DNA from: Legionellales bacterium
GTDB lineage: Bacteria > Pseudomonadota > Gammaproteobacteria > UBA1113
Assembly (NCBI GenBank): GCA_002709565.1
Contig: PAPY01000007.1
Coordinates: 142,969-206,968 of the forward strand
Direction: 5' to 3'
DNA: 64,000 nt
The notes beneath the pieces were generated by a model. The model searched no databases. It worked only from the letters and a program-made list of their open reading frames with translations, and was not told where the DNA came from. The position numbers and the translations under genes are program-made. Positions 8,704 through 16,729 of the stretch are shown one piece after another; the stretch's first letter is position 1; the number at the start of each line of letters is the position of its first letter.

Positions 8704-9515
8704 AACAACTCGACAAACTCGAAGAAAAACTCCGTCACTATACCGGCAAAGCCATTGCCGACTACAATATGATCCAACACGGCGACAAAGTCTTAGTCTG
8801 TCTATCCGGCGGTAAAGATTCATTTACGATGCTGACAATGTTGGAGACGTTACGTAAGCGGGCTAAAGTGCGCTTTGAGATAGAGGCATTTACCTTAGAT
8901 CAACGCCAACCAGGTTGGGATGATACTAAGCTTAAGGCATGGCTTGAACAGCGGGCCATTCCTTACAAAATATTATCAGAAGATACCTACAGTATTGTCA
9001 AACAAAAAATTCCCGCCGGCAAAACCTATTGTTCACTGTGCTCGCGGCTGCGTCGCGGGATTATTTACCGTTATGCCGAACAACATGGCTTCACCAAGAT
9101 CGCCTTAGGTCACCACCGCGATGATTTGGTGAGAACCTTATTAATGTCTATCTTATACAATGGCGAAGTTCGCTCGATGCCGCCAAAGTTATTAACGGAC
9201 AGCAAAAAACACATCGTCATTCGCCCATTAGCTTATTGCCAAGAAGCGGATATTATCGAATTTGCTAAACTGATGGCATATCCGATTATTCCTTGCAATT
9301 TATGCGGCTCACAAGAAAATTTAATCCGCAAAAAAGTCACGCGCCTTGTTGATGAACTTGCCCAGGAGAACCCTAAAATCCCAAGTAATATCTTACATGC
9401 AATTTCTGCCATTAAGCCGAGTCAGATGATGGATGATAAGTTATGGGATTTCAAAAACCTTGAACAGCAACGTGAGACAGAGAGTGACATTATCGATGAT
9501 GCAGTTTTGTTCTGA
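8691..9515 (+). CDS. ttcA: tRNA 2-thiocytidine(32) synthetase TtcA
   Basis: A 274-residue ATP-pyrophosphatase that thiolates cytidine 32 of certain tRNAs using an iron-sulfur cluster. It shows the PP-loop [13 protein letters not shown], the cluster ligand motif [10 protein letters not shown] with GHHRDD following, and a third Cys in [11 protein letters not shown]. Length is a little short of E. coli TtcA (311) but all motifs are present. The start is ATG at 8691, inside the end of the DUF4150 gene. A perfect palindrome (9552-9585) follows the stop. Confidence 0.96.
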   Translation: MQTVKQLDKLEEKLRHYTGKAIADYNMIQHGDKVLVCLSGGKDSFTMLTMLETLRKRAKVRFEIEAFTLDQRQPGWDDTKLKAWLEQRAIPYKILSEDTYSIVKQKIPAGKTYCSLCSRLRRGIIYRYAEQHGFTKIALGHHRDDLVRTLLMSILYNGEVRSMPPKLLTDSKKHIVIRPLAYCQEADIIEFAKLMAYPIIPCNLCGSQENLIRKKVTRLVDELAQENPKIPSNILHAISAIKPSQMMDDKLWDFKNLEQQRETESDIIDDAVLF

Positions 9516-9551
9516 ATATTACGCTGCGCGCGAAGTAAATTCGCCCTTGCG

Positions 9552-9585
9552 CTTAAGGGGGAGAATCGCGATTCTCCCCCTTAAG
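9552..9585. repeat. Perfect 34-bp palindrome after ttcA
   Basis: Bases 9552-9568 and 9569-9585 are exact reverse complements (CTTAAGGGGGAGAATCG and its complement). With the adjoining CCCCCATCGCG...GATGTTC (9586-9606) it resembles the segment 34441-34480. There is no T-run on either side, so it may work as a hairpin or repeat element rather than a textbook terminator between the convergent genes. Confidence 0.6.
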
Positions 9586-9609
9586 GATCCCCCATCGCGG
9601 GATGTTCCA

Positions 9610-10848
9610 TTAAGAATCATGGTTGATCTCTTGCAATAGCTCCTTGCCCGGTATATAGGGTATCTTTGTCCACCCCAAACCAACATGAATAGTGCTGGGG
9701 TTGTGTCCTAGGGGGGCAAAGTCTTTCGCGTCAAACACCTGATGGCAACTGTCATGGATGAGAACATTATCTTTGATCAAAGGCCAAATATTATAGCGTA
9801 AGAACTGCTGATCTATGGTACGTTCAGGCATATGTGTTTGATAAAACTTACGGATATAGGGGGTTAAATCCGGGAAGCAATTTCCCACGCCACCCCAGAG
9901 CCCCGCCAAAATTAAATCCGTATGGGTATAAAAGTCACGTATGATGTGGAAGGCTTTATCTGAACGTAACCACTCATCGACCGCTAAACGTTCTTGGCAG
10001 GTAACAACAGAATCCGTATCGCGGATCAGGAAGCGGTCGACATCTTTGTCATGAGCAACGTGAAAACGCCAAAATAAAGCCTGATAAGCGCCTTCATGTT
10101 TACCCATTTTTATCATTTGTGCACCGCTTTTGGCTAAGCTCGTAATGGTTTTTTGCGGGACATCATCCGCATAATAAAATCGAGCCGTCCAACCAGGATA
10201 GAGGTGACGAATATACAATGCATTCAATAATGCGCCTTGTATATAGTAATAATGATTGCCCCATAGACTAAAAGCAATCACGTTGCGTTGTGGGTTAGCA
10301 TAACAAAAAGGCTTTGCTGCTGGAGCATTTCTATCATAAGCGTGTTTTAACTCGGCAATTGCTTTGAGATTATCGGGTTGGTGTACCAATTCGTCTTTAA
10401 GGGTTAACGATTTTTCGCCATGAAATTTCGCTTCATCAAGATTACCCAGTAAACCATTGGTTGCTGACAGCATATCATTAACATTAATGTTATCGGGTTT
10501 TTGCTGGTAAAGTGAGATAAGTAAGTCATGGGACTCTTGGTACTTTTGTTGTTTGAAATACATTATGCTGAGATTTTCTTGAATGACAGGATGATTGGGC
10601 GCGATGGTTAGTGCTTTTTGATAAAATTCAGCAGCGTGAGTGAAATCTTTTACGGCATAATAGTAACTGGCTAAACGATTATATTCATCAGCATCAATGT
10701 TCTTGGTTTTCTCGGCGTTGGCAACTGCCTTATGTTGCTCAGCAATAGCCTCAACAAATTTGCCATGGCGGTACAAATCCATAGCAAATTCCCGGTGAGC
10801 TTGTACCGGATCAGGGTATTTTTTAGCGAATTTGTCAAATGTTGTCAT
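9610..10848 (-). CDS. TPR protein with C-terminal glycosyltransferase-like domain
   Basis: A 412-residue protein. Residues about 15-165 contain three or four tetratricopeptide repeats, for example the unit AAEFYQKALTIAPNHPVIQENLSIMYFKQQKY. The C-terminal half (about 195-405) resembles a nucleotide-sugar transferase fold: ARFYYADDVP, then RFLIRDTDSVVT with a D-x-D-like metal motif, DEWLRSDKAFHIIRDF and AGLWGG. Proteins with this R-D-x-D-S ... V-D-E-W pattern are usually annotated as uncharacterised glycosyltransferases. No signal peptide is visible, so it is probably cytoplasmic. Neighbouring genes give no pathway. The donor and acceptor are unknown. Confidence 0.65.
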   Translation of the reverse strand: MTTFDKFAKKYPDPVQAHREFAMDLYRHGKFVEAIAEQHKAVANAEKTKNIDADEYNRLASYYYAVKDFTHAAEFYQKALTIAPNHPVIQENLSIMYFKQQKYQESHDLLISLYQQKPDNINVNDMLSATNGLLGNLDEAKFHGEKSLTLKDELVHQPDNLKAIAELKHAYDRNAPAAKPFCYANPQRNVIAFSLWGNHYYYIQGALLNALYIRHLYPGWTARFYYADDVPQKTITSLAKSGAQMIKMGKHEGAYQALFWRFHVAHDKDVDRFLIRDTDSVVTCQERLAVDEWLRSDKAFHIIRDFYTHTDLILAGLWGGVGNCFPDLTPYIRKFYQTHMPERTIDQQFLRYNIWPLIKDNVLIHDSCHQVFDAKDFAPLGHNPSTIHVGLGWTKIPYIPGKELLQEINHDS

Positions 10849-11154
10849 AGAAGCAAGTATAGCGCTTCAAAGACATGTTCCTAAGCCATTTTTCTAATAA
10901 TACTATACTCGTCAGGCCCGATGGCCACGTGCTAAAGCGGCTGTAACCGCTAACCTTTTGATTATTAACGAGAAAATATATTTTTTGCAGAGCGATGTGG
11001 GTGGTCGTTTATTGACTATGCGATAGTATCGTATAGTATTCATTGTTTCTATATGATGCCATCGTATAGTGCACACCAAACTAACTAATATGACACAACT
11101 GGTTATCCGTCATTAACGATTTGAAATTACTAACTGAGTAAACTGAGAAGAGCT
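10849..11154. other. Intergenic region with a repeated 10-mer
   Basis: This stretch holds no convincing gene. It contains ATCGTATAGT twice (11028-11037 and 11061-11070), 33 bases apart, about 180-220 bases upstream of the glycosyltransferase start. The repeats could be regulator sites, but nothing else supports that. Confidence 0.3.
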
Positions 11155-11178
11155 ATGGCAGGCCATGGAGCCTGCCAT
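11155..11178 (-). terminator. Hairpin after the 11190-11648 secreted-protein gene
   Basis: Nine-base arms ATGGCAGGC (11155-11163) and GCCTGCCAT (11170-11178) form a GC-rich hairpin 12 bases beyond the stop of the minus-strand gene. The following bases on that strand, AGCTCTTCTC, are only weakly T-rich, so termination is probable but not certain. Confidence 0.5.
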
Positions 11179-11189
11179 ATCGTCAGTGA

Positions 11190-11648
11190 TTAACCGACAG
11201 AGTAAGTTACACTTTTGTGGCCAGCAGAAGCAACCGGTGAACATTTATAATTGTTCTGTGAACTACTGGTAAAGGTGCCAGTTGGGCCATAACCACTGGC
11301 TTCAAAACGGCATGTATAGAGGGTGTCAGCAGGGCATTCATAACCACCACGGGCTTTTTTCAAAGCACCTTCTTCACAAGCACGGAATACCAAGTCAAAG
11401 TGAGTTGTAGAGTTTTTGATAGTTGCATCTACTTGTGCAGGGAAACTCACAGCTTGACCGACAGCGATCCCAGATAAAGACTCAACGCCTTTTTCTTCAG
11501 CTAATAACAGCTTCATGGGGCTGGGGGTATTGTTCTCGAAACTCAAGTGATAAGTAAGATTCATGCTCTTAGCATCAGACGTTGTAGCATTGGCAGCAAC
11601 TGCAAATAAAGCCCCAAAGCTAACAACCGTTAGAATTAATTTTTTCAT
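11190..11648 (-). CDS. Small secreted protein, unknown
   Basis: A 152-residue protein with a clear signal peptide (MKKLILTVVSFGALFAVAANA, cleavage likely after residue 21). The mature part is beta-rich in character, with three Cys residues (FRACEEG, YECPAD, YTCRF) and a fourth near the end (YKCSP), so two disulfides are possible after export. No family is recognised. It faces another small signal-peptide protein (11842) across a 193-base gap, divergently transcribed, which may mean shared control. Exported or surface function is likely. Confidence 0.75.
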   Translation of the reverse strand: MKKLILTVVSFGALFAVAANATTSDAKSMNLTYHLSFENNTPSPMKLLLAEEKGVESLSGIAVGQAVSFPAQVDATIKNSTTHFDLVFRACEEGALKKARGGYECPADTLYTCRFEASGYGPTGTFTSSSQNNYKCSPVASAGHKSVTYSVG

Positions 11649-11841
11649 AATATGCTCCTATAGCGTTGGAAAAGCTACTATAAATCAGAGAGGTTGTGAA
11701 ATCAATAATAACGACTATAATACGCGTTATGAGTGACCTGCTCATAACTATAACAGTTTATAGTCCTGTAGAAGATCGATAGTACCGTTAAGTCGAGGCA
11801 ATGAGGGGCGCTTTTATTCATTATTATGATAGAGGTATATC

Positions 11842-12294
11842 ATGAAAAAAATATTATTAACTATGTCAGTTTTGGTCGGTGTCAGTCTATCTAGTGTAGC
11901 CCAAGCGTACATTGGGCTTGCTAATTACATTGGCACGGGCAAGGGTACTACAGAAGATCCATACTTTATTATGAAATTGGTGAAGAGCGAAGAAGGCAAT
12001 AAAATTGGCACAAAGGTTGGTTATGGCTACAATTTCGTTTTCGAAAATCCCAGTTGGAGTGTTTGGAATATCTATGATGGTAATGATAACTACTATGGTA
12101 CACTGTCAGTGAATGGTGGCGGCGAGAAGGATAAAGCATGGCTAGGTTTTAAATCTTATGAAGGCGGCGATGGCTATTATCTACAAGGGCTACAAGTTCA
12201 ATATGGCTGGACAGATGCTAGCGATAAGATAAAATATTTTAAAGTTACCGCGAGCGGCGTGTGTAATCCTGATCTTGAATGTGGTACGAAGTAA
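11842..12294 (+). CDS. Small secreted protein, unknown
   Basis: A 150-residue protein with a signal peptide (MKKILLTMSVLVGVSLSSVAQA, cleavage likely after residue 22). The mature part is Gly/Tyr/Trp-rich (GYGYNFVFENPSW, NIYDGNDNYYGTL, YEGGDGYYLQGLQ), suggesting a beta-sandwich or carbohydrate-contacting surface; two Cys near the C-terminus (VCNPDLEC) could pair. I recognise no family. AGAGG precedes the ATG and a terminator follows at 12347. It is divergent from the secreted-protein gene at 11190-11648. Confidence 0.75.
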   Translation: MKKILLTMSVLVGVSLSSVAQAYIGLANYIGTGKGTTEDPYFIMKLVKSEEGNKIGTKVGYGYNFVFENPSWSVWNIYDGNDNYYGTLSVNGGGEKDKAWLGFKSYEGGDGYYLQGLQVQYGWTDASDKIKYFKVTASGVCNPDLECGTK

Positions 12295-12346
12295 TTTTAG
12301 CTTAGGGTGCTGTGCAGACTAAGTACCTAAGTGAACAAATTTTTGA

Positions 12347-12373
12347 AAGCATCGTCTAACGGTGCTTTTTTTA
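12347..12373 (+). terminator. Rho-independent terminator
   Basis: AAGCATCGT (12347-12355) pairs with ACGGTGCTT (12359-12367, one G-T wobble), followed by a run of Ts. It lies about 50 bases after the secreted-protein gene. Confidence 0.8.
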
Positions 12374-12395
12374 TGAAAATATAATTATTGAGGAA

Positions 12396-12656
12396 ATGAC
12401 CATAATGCCAATGACTTATCTTGACCGTTACCAGCAACACTTTCAGTTGGTGCGTTTTAACAAATTACCCGAACACATGATGTATTTTGTTCATTCCGGT
12501 CATGCCCAGAGTACAGATATCGATGACACAAAATACCACAAGACTCTGTCAGAGCCGTTCTTATTTAATAAGCCGATACAGTTGCGCAACCTCAGTTATA
12601 TTGAACTCCAGCAAACTATTGACCAATTGCATTATGCCGTTTATTGTCGAAAATGA
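12396..12656 (+). CDS. Unknown protein, possibly the N-terminal part of a frameshifted gene
   Basis: An 86-residue frame starting at ATG 12396 (another ATG is at 12405) with GAGGAAA upstream. It reads MTIMPMTYLDRYQQHFQLVRFNKL and ends QQTIDQLHYAVYCRK. It stops 22 bases after the next frame's probable ATG at 12634. The end of this frame reads like the interior of a helical domain, and the next frame continues in similar style with a +1 shift near 12640-12656, close to an AAAATGATGATGAA slippery-looking stretch. Either two overlapping genes or one gene broken by a frameshift. No family recognised. Confidence 0.45.
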   Translation: MTIMPMTYLDRYQQHFQLVRFNKLPEHMMYFVHSGHAQSTDIDDTKYHKTLSEPFLFNKPIQLRNLSYIELQQTIDQLHYAVYCRK

Positions 12657-13296
12657 TGATGAATATATGGGATTGATTCAACGCAAAGGGTTGACTGTTG
12701 ATGACTTTACTGACTACATCCTTGGTTTAAGTGTTGGGATGGCGAATAAATATTTTAATAACTTGCGGCAGTATCTTTGGGAATTTCCACCCCAAGATAA
12801 AAACACTACGGATCTATGGGCCCTGATGGGCATGCTTGGTCAAATGGGACTAGGGGGAAATCCGTGCACTGAGCGTAGGGACAGAGATATGCGGGATCTG
12901 ATGCGAACACAGCCCCCACAAGTGCCTAATCTAAGGCAAATGTATCAGTGCGCAAAGCGTTTTACACAGAGTGGACTCACGTATAGTCATGAAGGAAAAT
13001 ATCGGGCGGCTCATCAGTCATACAAAGAGGCGTTAGCGCAGTGTTTATTAATACCCGCTTGTAATGCGAATGTATTAGCGAAATGCTATTTTAACCTTGC
13101 TTTTAGCGCAGAAAAATGTGGTGATACAGCTCAGGCTCAAGAATACGGAAGACTTGTCGCGGAGCTGGCTATCAATAACCGGACTTTTTCGGCTGAGTTC
13201 ATGGCTAATTGTATAGTTATCCAAGAGCATGAGGCTTTCGAAGCACGAACTGAGGTTGATAAGGTGATTCCTGGCAATAATACGTTAGAATGCTAG
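12634..13296 (+). CDS. TPR-like protein, possibly the C-terminal part of a frameshifted gene
   Basis: From ATG 12634 the frame gives 220 residues. The long upstream extension of this frame (to 12487) reads as noise and overlaps the preceding frame, so it is not used. Residues about 95-175 contain two TPR-like helical pairs: FTQSGLTYSHEGKYRAAHQSYKEAL and AKCYFNLAFSAEKCGDTAQAQEYGRLVAELA. No ribosome site is evident before 12634, which favours the frameshift view. A hairpin (13315-13336) follows. Function unknown; TPRs suggest protein binding. Confidence 0.55.
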   Translation: MPFIVENDDEYMGLIQRKGLTVDDFTDYILGLSVGMANKYFNNLRQYLWEFPPQDKNTTDLWALMGMLGQMGLGGNPCTERRDRDMRDLMRTQPPQVPNLRQMYQCAKRFTQSGLTYSHEGKYRAAHQSYKEALAQCLLIPACNANVLAKCYFNLAFSAEKCGDTAQAQEYGRLVAELAINNRTFSAEFMANCIVIQEHEAFEARTEVDKVIPGNNTLEC

Positions 13297-13314
13297 ACAA
13301 TACAATTGGGATGA

Positions 13315-13336
13315 GCCGCTGTGTTAGTTCAGCGGC
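13315..13336 (+). terminator. Hairpin after the TPR-like gene
   Basis: GCCGCT (13315-13320) pairs with AGCGGC (13331-13336) across a ten-base loop, followed by CTCTTAAAAA. It is a short GC stem with a weak tail, between convergent genes (13296 and 13367). Confidence 0.45.
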
Positions 13337-13366
13337 CTCTTAAAAATAGACAGTGAATCCATAAAA

Positions 13367-14341
13367 TTACGAATATGATGCGCTAGCTATATGCTTGGCA
13401 GGGGCTTCCTCTCTCTCAACATCCCCAGGTTCTTCACTCGCTGTTGATGGTGTTGCGTAAGCGGGAGCGGGTAATGCTGCTAAACTGACAGTGAGCTCAT
13501 TGTGATAGAGTCCGTCTTTTTTGACGAGAACATTTCCGCTGCGGTCTATCATGACGAAGCCGTAACATTTTAGGCGTTGGATTGATTCACCCTTGGCTTC
13601 ACACACAGCATTGATTTGTTGAGTATGGGTGATATCAATAATCACCGTATTAGTGCTAATCGATGAATCATCCAAAACAGGTATGCGCGCTTCCATATCG
13701 TCTTTGATTCTCTTATATTGCCCCTCACCACAAACAGCATCGACAGCCTCTTGCGTCCATGGCAGTGCACCGTCATTCAGCACAGCTTCTTGCTCGGACG
13801 TCAATTTATTTGGATAATTAATACAGGTTAGTTCTCGAGAGTCACACAAAGCACAGCCAAGTACGTTTGATATTGCCTGTGCAGGTTGTAAAGCACGTTG
13901 GTTATTTGATGTGTGAATAATGAAAGTCGTGCCGAATTTTTCTTTTAAATATTTAAATAGAACTAATTGTGGTATGAGTTCAATTGCGGAACGTGCAGTG
14001 ATTGGGTCGTGAAAATTATTATCAATTTGCATTTGGGCAATTTTCTTTTTTGCACCCTTCAAAGCAGAGATTTTTTCATTGGAATCTTGTTCCCCATGAC
14101 GCATAAACAAATGACAACCTGCACTTGCAAGTTCTTTCATCGTGGCGAATGCGGTTGGATCCAAAGGCCGAATACCATTGAGGCGAGGATCTTCAGATGT
14201 GATACCCAAATCATCGAGAATTCTCGTTCGAATCTCACTTGTCTTTGCCGGAAGCTCACCAGGCTCGATTAGCGTTAATCCATCAGCATGAGCATTAATA
14301 ATCTCGACTGCTTTATCAAGAATGATTTGGCTCTTGGACAT
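13367..14341 (-). CDS. Histidine-phosphatase (phosphoglycerate mutase)-like protein
   Basis: A 324-residue protein from ATG 14341, chosen because AAGGCGG lies six bases upstream; an in-frame ATG at 14362 has no such site. The sequence LFMRHGEQDSN carries the R-H-G motif of the histidine phosphatase superfamily, and FIIHTSNNQRALQPAQAIS looks like the T-S-x-x-x-R-A-x-Q-T-A helix of the same fold. A later VIIDITHTQQINAV may hold the second active-site His. If real, the fold spans about residues 80-250. The Pro/Ala/Glu-rich C-terminal tail is probably disordered. No signal peptide. Substrate unknown; it could also be a secreted effector phosphatase. Confidence 0.6.
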   Translation of the reverse strand: MSKSQIILDKAVEIINAHADGLTLIEPGELPAKTSEIRTRILDDLGITSEDPRLNGIRPLDPTAFATMKELASAGCHLFMRHGEQDSNEKISALKGAKKKIAQMQIDNNFHDPITARSAIELIPQLVLFKYLKEKFGTTFIIHTSNNQRALQPAQAISNVLGCALCDSRELTCINYPNKLTSEQEAVLNDGALPWTQEAVDAVCGEGQYKRIKDDMEARIPVLDDSSISTNTVIIDITHTQQINAVCEAKGESIQRLKCYGFVMIDRSGNVLVKKDGLYHNELTVSLAALPAPAYATPSTASEEPGDVEREEAPAKHIASASYS

Positions 14342-14870
14342 TGTAAACCGCCTTATAGTCATAATTGTTAACTTATGCGCAATTCTATCACAGTTCCGAT
14401 TTCAGTCAATTACTCATAGTCATTTGATTTTTCGGTATAATTCTCCCAAAATGCCGGGGGATCAAGTCACACTGTGAATAGATACTCGCATTTGTTGTTA
14501 TATTGATGTGCCGCAGTTTAACACCATGTTGATGTGCGTTCAATAAGTGGACACGACATGTTTGGAATATATGCTGCTGGACGAGCAAAGCATTAGTTTT
14601 CTTCGATAAATCAATGCACGTGGTGTACAAAACCGATAGCTTCGCAACTATGGGTAAATACCGTGCCAGGTATTTTACAACAAACCGGCAAAGGCTCAGC
14701 GACGCGGTATTGTAAGGGTTAGTGTGTATCTTTAGATCCCTAACCCTAAACCCCCTCTTTAAACTGTTTAATTATTAACCGGTTCAAGCAAAAAATAGCA
14801 AAATTTGCTGTTTTTTCTACCGCAACAAGCGTATGATGCGCAAATATTAACACTGAACAGGATAGCTACA
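14342..14870. other. Intergenic region
   Basis: No supported gene. An inverted repeat AGGGTTAG (14715-14722) / CTAACCCT (14740-14747) and a small AT-rich palindrome around 14797-14810 with flanking A and T runs are present. The last may act as a bidirectional terminator or simply be an A/T-rich leader to the following gene. Confidence 0.3.
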
Positions 14871-16574
14871 ATGCCTCATTTACTCGAAACAGGCTATAAA
14901 GCCACTGAAGCCCAAGACAAAATCACACTCGCTGGCGTCATCGGCACTATCGATGGTGTAACGATTGATAACAATCGGCTCGCTGAGCTGGGTGCTAATA
15001 TCCTACAAGCATTGACGACCTATTATGAGTCTAACGAAAACAAAGCCCACGGCTGTCTTAGCCCAGCATGTGTCTCGATTGATCCTGCCAATCTTAAGGT
15101 AACAATTAATGCCTCTGAAGATGCACTACCCGATGAGTATTACACGCCATATCAGTCAAACCAGGATGGCGAGCCCACACCATCAAAAGTGGCCGACTTG
15201 CATGCTATCGGTGTGATGTTATTTCAGTGCTATAGCGGTGGCAGTTATCCTCAAGTTGCAAATCAAGTCGTTGAAAATATTTGGTCTCGTAGAAGCGGTG
15301 AGCGGCAGAAATTACCTACGCTTGAAATACTGGATAATGATTCTGAATGGGAAGCCTTTTTTGGCGTCGTTTTGCTAAATGTTGGTGAGACCCCTTGTAC
15401 CTTAGCAGCGGATAATCTTATTGAGACAGCAAGTAAGATGCTTACAAAAATAGCGACGCCTGAGATAACTCATAGAGAAGATTCGGGCACTGAAGCTGGT
15501 GATGTGGATCATGGATGGCGGACAGAGCCGCCGTTGAAAGAGCTTGATACCTCTAGTGCAGTGCCTAAGATGAAGCCACAGTCAGGAAAAAAACTGCCAA
15601 AAAACCTCGGCGAGATCATTGATCAAATCACCGATAACGATAACGAAAGAATACCATTAACACTGGAACAAGTGGCAGCGCTTGGCTTGCAACTCGCAGA
15701 AATACTTGAGCCAGCAGACGAATCGGGAGAAGAGAATAACGTATACGGCGACATCGTTCCTGAATATATTACTATTGAGATGCTGAGTGAGCTAGATAGC
15801 GATAGCTTGGATTTCAAGGTTACAGAGATAGTAGATAAAAATTCTTCTCGACCATCTGTAAACTATGATACAGCTTGCTACCGCCATCGCAAGCAACGAG
15901 AAGATGATGATATTTCTTCTACCATAGAGCATGATCATTTTGCGATTGCGGTGATCTTAACGCAATTACTGACGGGGAAATTGCCTAAGACTGCGAAGCC
16001 CACGGCGACTGAACCATGTGTAGATGAAGAGACTGATAATGATACGGTAGATTTAGTTAACTATGAGGCACATGGCACGAGTGCTAGATACCAGGCTGAA
16101 TACCAATTTATCCAAACTCTGCGCGGTATGTTAGGGACTATGCACGAAAAATGGAATACAAAAGAGTCTCTATCGGCAAAGTTTGAAGAGCATATTCAGG
16201 ATTTAAAAGGGCTGACAGAAATACAATCTTCACGACGCGCTACAGCTCCTAATCAAAAGCCATCTTCTTCCAGTAGTCAAGTCCTCCAACCATCCGCCAG
16301 CGCATTTGGTTTTTTTGCTCGACATAAATGGAAAGCAACGGTAGCTACCGGTGGTGGCTTAGGGCTTGCTGCCGGCGGTGGCATAAAAGGAGCGCTAGTA
16401 ATGGGATGGCTGACCTTTGCAGGCTTTGGTTTGATCGCAAACCCAATCGCAGCAACGGCTGTCTTTTTGGCGATTACCATAGCAATTGGTGTTGTCGCTG
16501 CAGTCGCAGGCGTGGCTGCTATCAGCTATGTCCACAACAAAATATCAAACTGTTATGCCGCTAGTGCAGCATAA
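14871..16574 (+). CDS. Tandem degenerate protein-kinase-like protein with C-terminal membrane segments (candidate effector)
   Basis: A 567-residue protein from ATG 14871 (CAGGA upstream; the frame opens earlier at 14805 but that leader looks non-coding). Two regions look like weak copies of a protein-kinase C-lobe. Copy one (about 35-125): HGCLSPACVSIDPANL in place of the catalytic loop, YYTPYQ in place of the APE region, and DLHAIGVMLFQCYSGGSYP in place of D-x-W-S-x-G. Copy two (about 255-370): VYGDIVPEYITIE, DTACYRHRKQ, and DHFAIAVILTQLLTGKLPK. The catalytic H-R-D and D-F-G residues are not preserved, so both would be pseudokinases. Residues about 485-555 are strongly hydrophobic and Gly/Ala-rich, likely two or three membrane helices. 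No signal peptide. An effector acting on host membranes is plausible but unproven. Confidence 0.6.
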   Translation: MPHLLETGYKATEAQDKITLAGVIGTIDGVTIDNNRLAELGANILQALTTYYESNENKAHGCLSPACVSIDPANLKVTINASEDALPDEYYTPYQSNQDGEPTPSKVADLHAIGVMLFQCYSGGSYPQVANQVVENIWSRRSGERQKLPTLEILDNDSEWEAFFGVVLLNVGETPCTLAADNLIETASKMLTKIATPEITHREDSGTEAGDVDHGWRTEPPLKELDTSSAVPKMKPQSGKKLPKNLGEIIDQITDNDNERIPLTLEQVAALGLQLAEILEPADESGEENNVYGDIVPEYITIEMLSELDSDSLDFKVTEIVDKNSSRPSVNYDTACYRHRKQREDDDISSTIEHDHFAIAVILTQLLTGKLPKTAKPTATEPCVDEETDNDTVDLVNYEAHGTSARYQAEYQFIQTLRGMLGTMHEKWNTKESLSAKFEEHIQDLKGLTEIQSSRRATAPNQKPSSSSSQVLQPSASAFGFFARHKWKATVATGGGLGLAAGGGIKGALVMGWLTFAGFGLIANPIAATAVFLAITIAIGVVAAVAGVAAISYVHNKISNCYAASAA

Positions 16575-16596
16575 GACCACGACACAGGCTGAAGTC

Positions 16597-16649
16597 TGTG
16601 TTATAGCGCCGGTTATAAGTAGTCTATCGCCGGCGCTATAACACAAAAG
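16597..16649. repeat. Palindromic repeat, copy 1 of 3
   Basis: Fifteen-base perfect arms GTGTTATAGCGCCGG (16598-16612) and its complement (16630-16644) surround a 17-base loop. The 53 bases 16597-16649 are identical, loop included, to 18230-18282 on the far side of the DUF234 ATPase gene. It starts 23 bases after the preceding stop. Confidence 0.85.
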
Positions 16650-16664
16650 ACTAGCAAACTTGCC

Positions 16665-16715
16665 TTGTGCTATAGCGCCGACTATAGTAAGTTTATATCC
16701 GGCGCTATAACACAA
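16665..16715. repeat. Palindromic repeat, copy 2 of 3 (diverged loop)
   Basis: Arms TTGTGCTATAGCGCCG (16665-16680) and CGGCGCTATAACACAA (16700-16715) pair with a single C/A mismatch. The loop differs from copies 1 and 3. It ends 14 bases before the DUF234 ATPase ATG, so it would lie in the leader of that gene. Confidence 0.8.
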
Positions 16716-16729
16716 ATCTAGGCTAAACT

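Noticed and set aside
9552..9585. Terminator of ttcA
   Set aside because: A perfect palindrome, but no T-run on either strand; listed as a repeat instead.
12487..12633. Upstream extension of the TPR-like frame
   Set aside because: It overlaps the coding-like first frame, and its translation is Cys/Ser-rich noise.
14406..14630. 74-codon minus-strand open frame
   Set aside because: No ribosome site, no recognisable motif, odd composition, and it lies in an intergenic region with hairpins.
14730..14755. Telomere-like CCCTAACCCTAAACCCC
   Set aside because: Too short; better explained as one arm of the AGGGTTAG/CTAACCCT inverted repeat.
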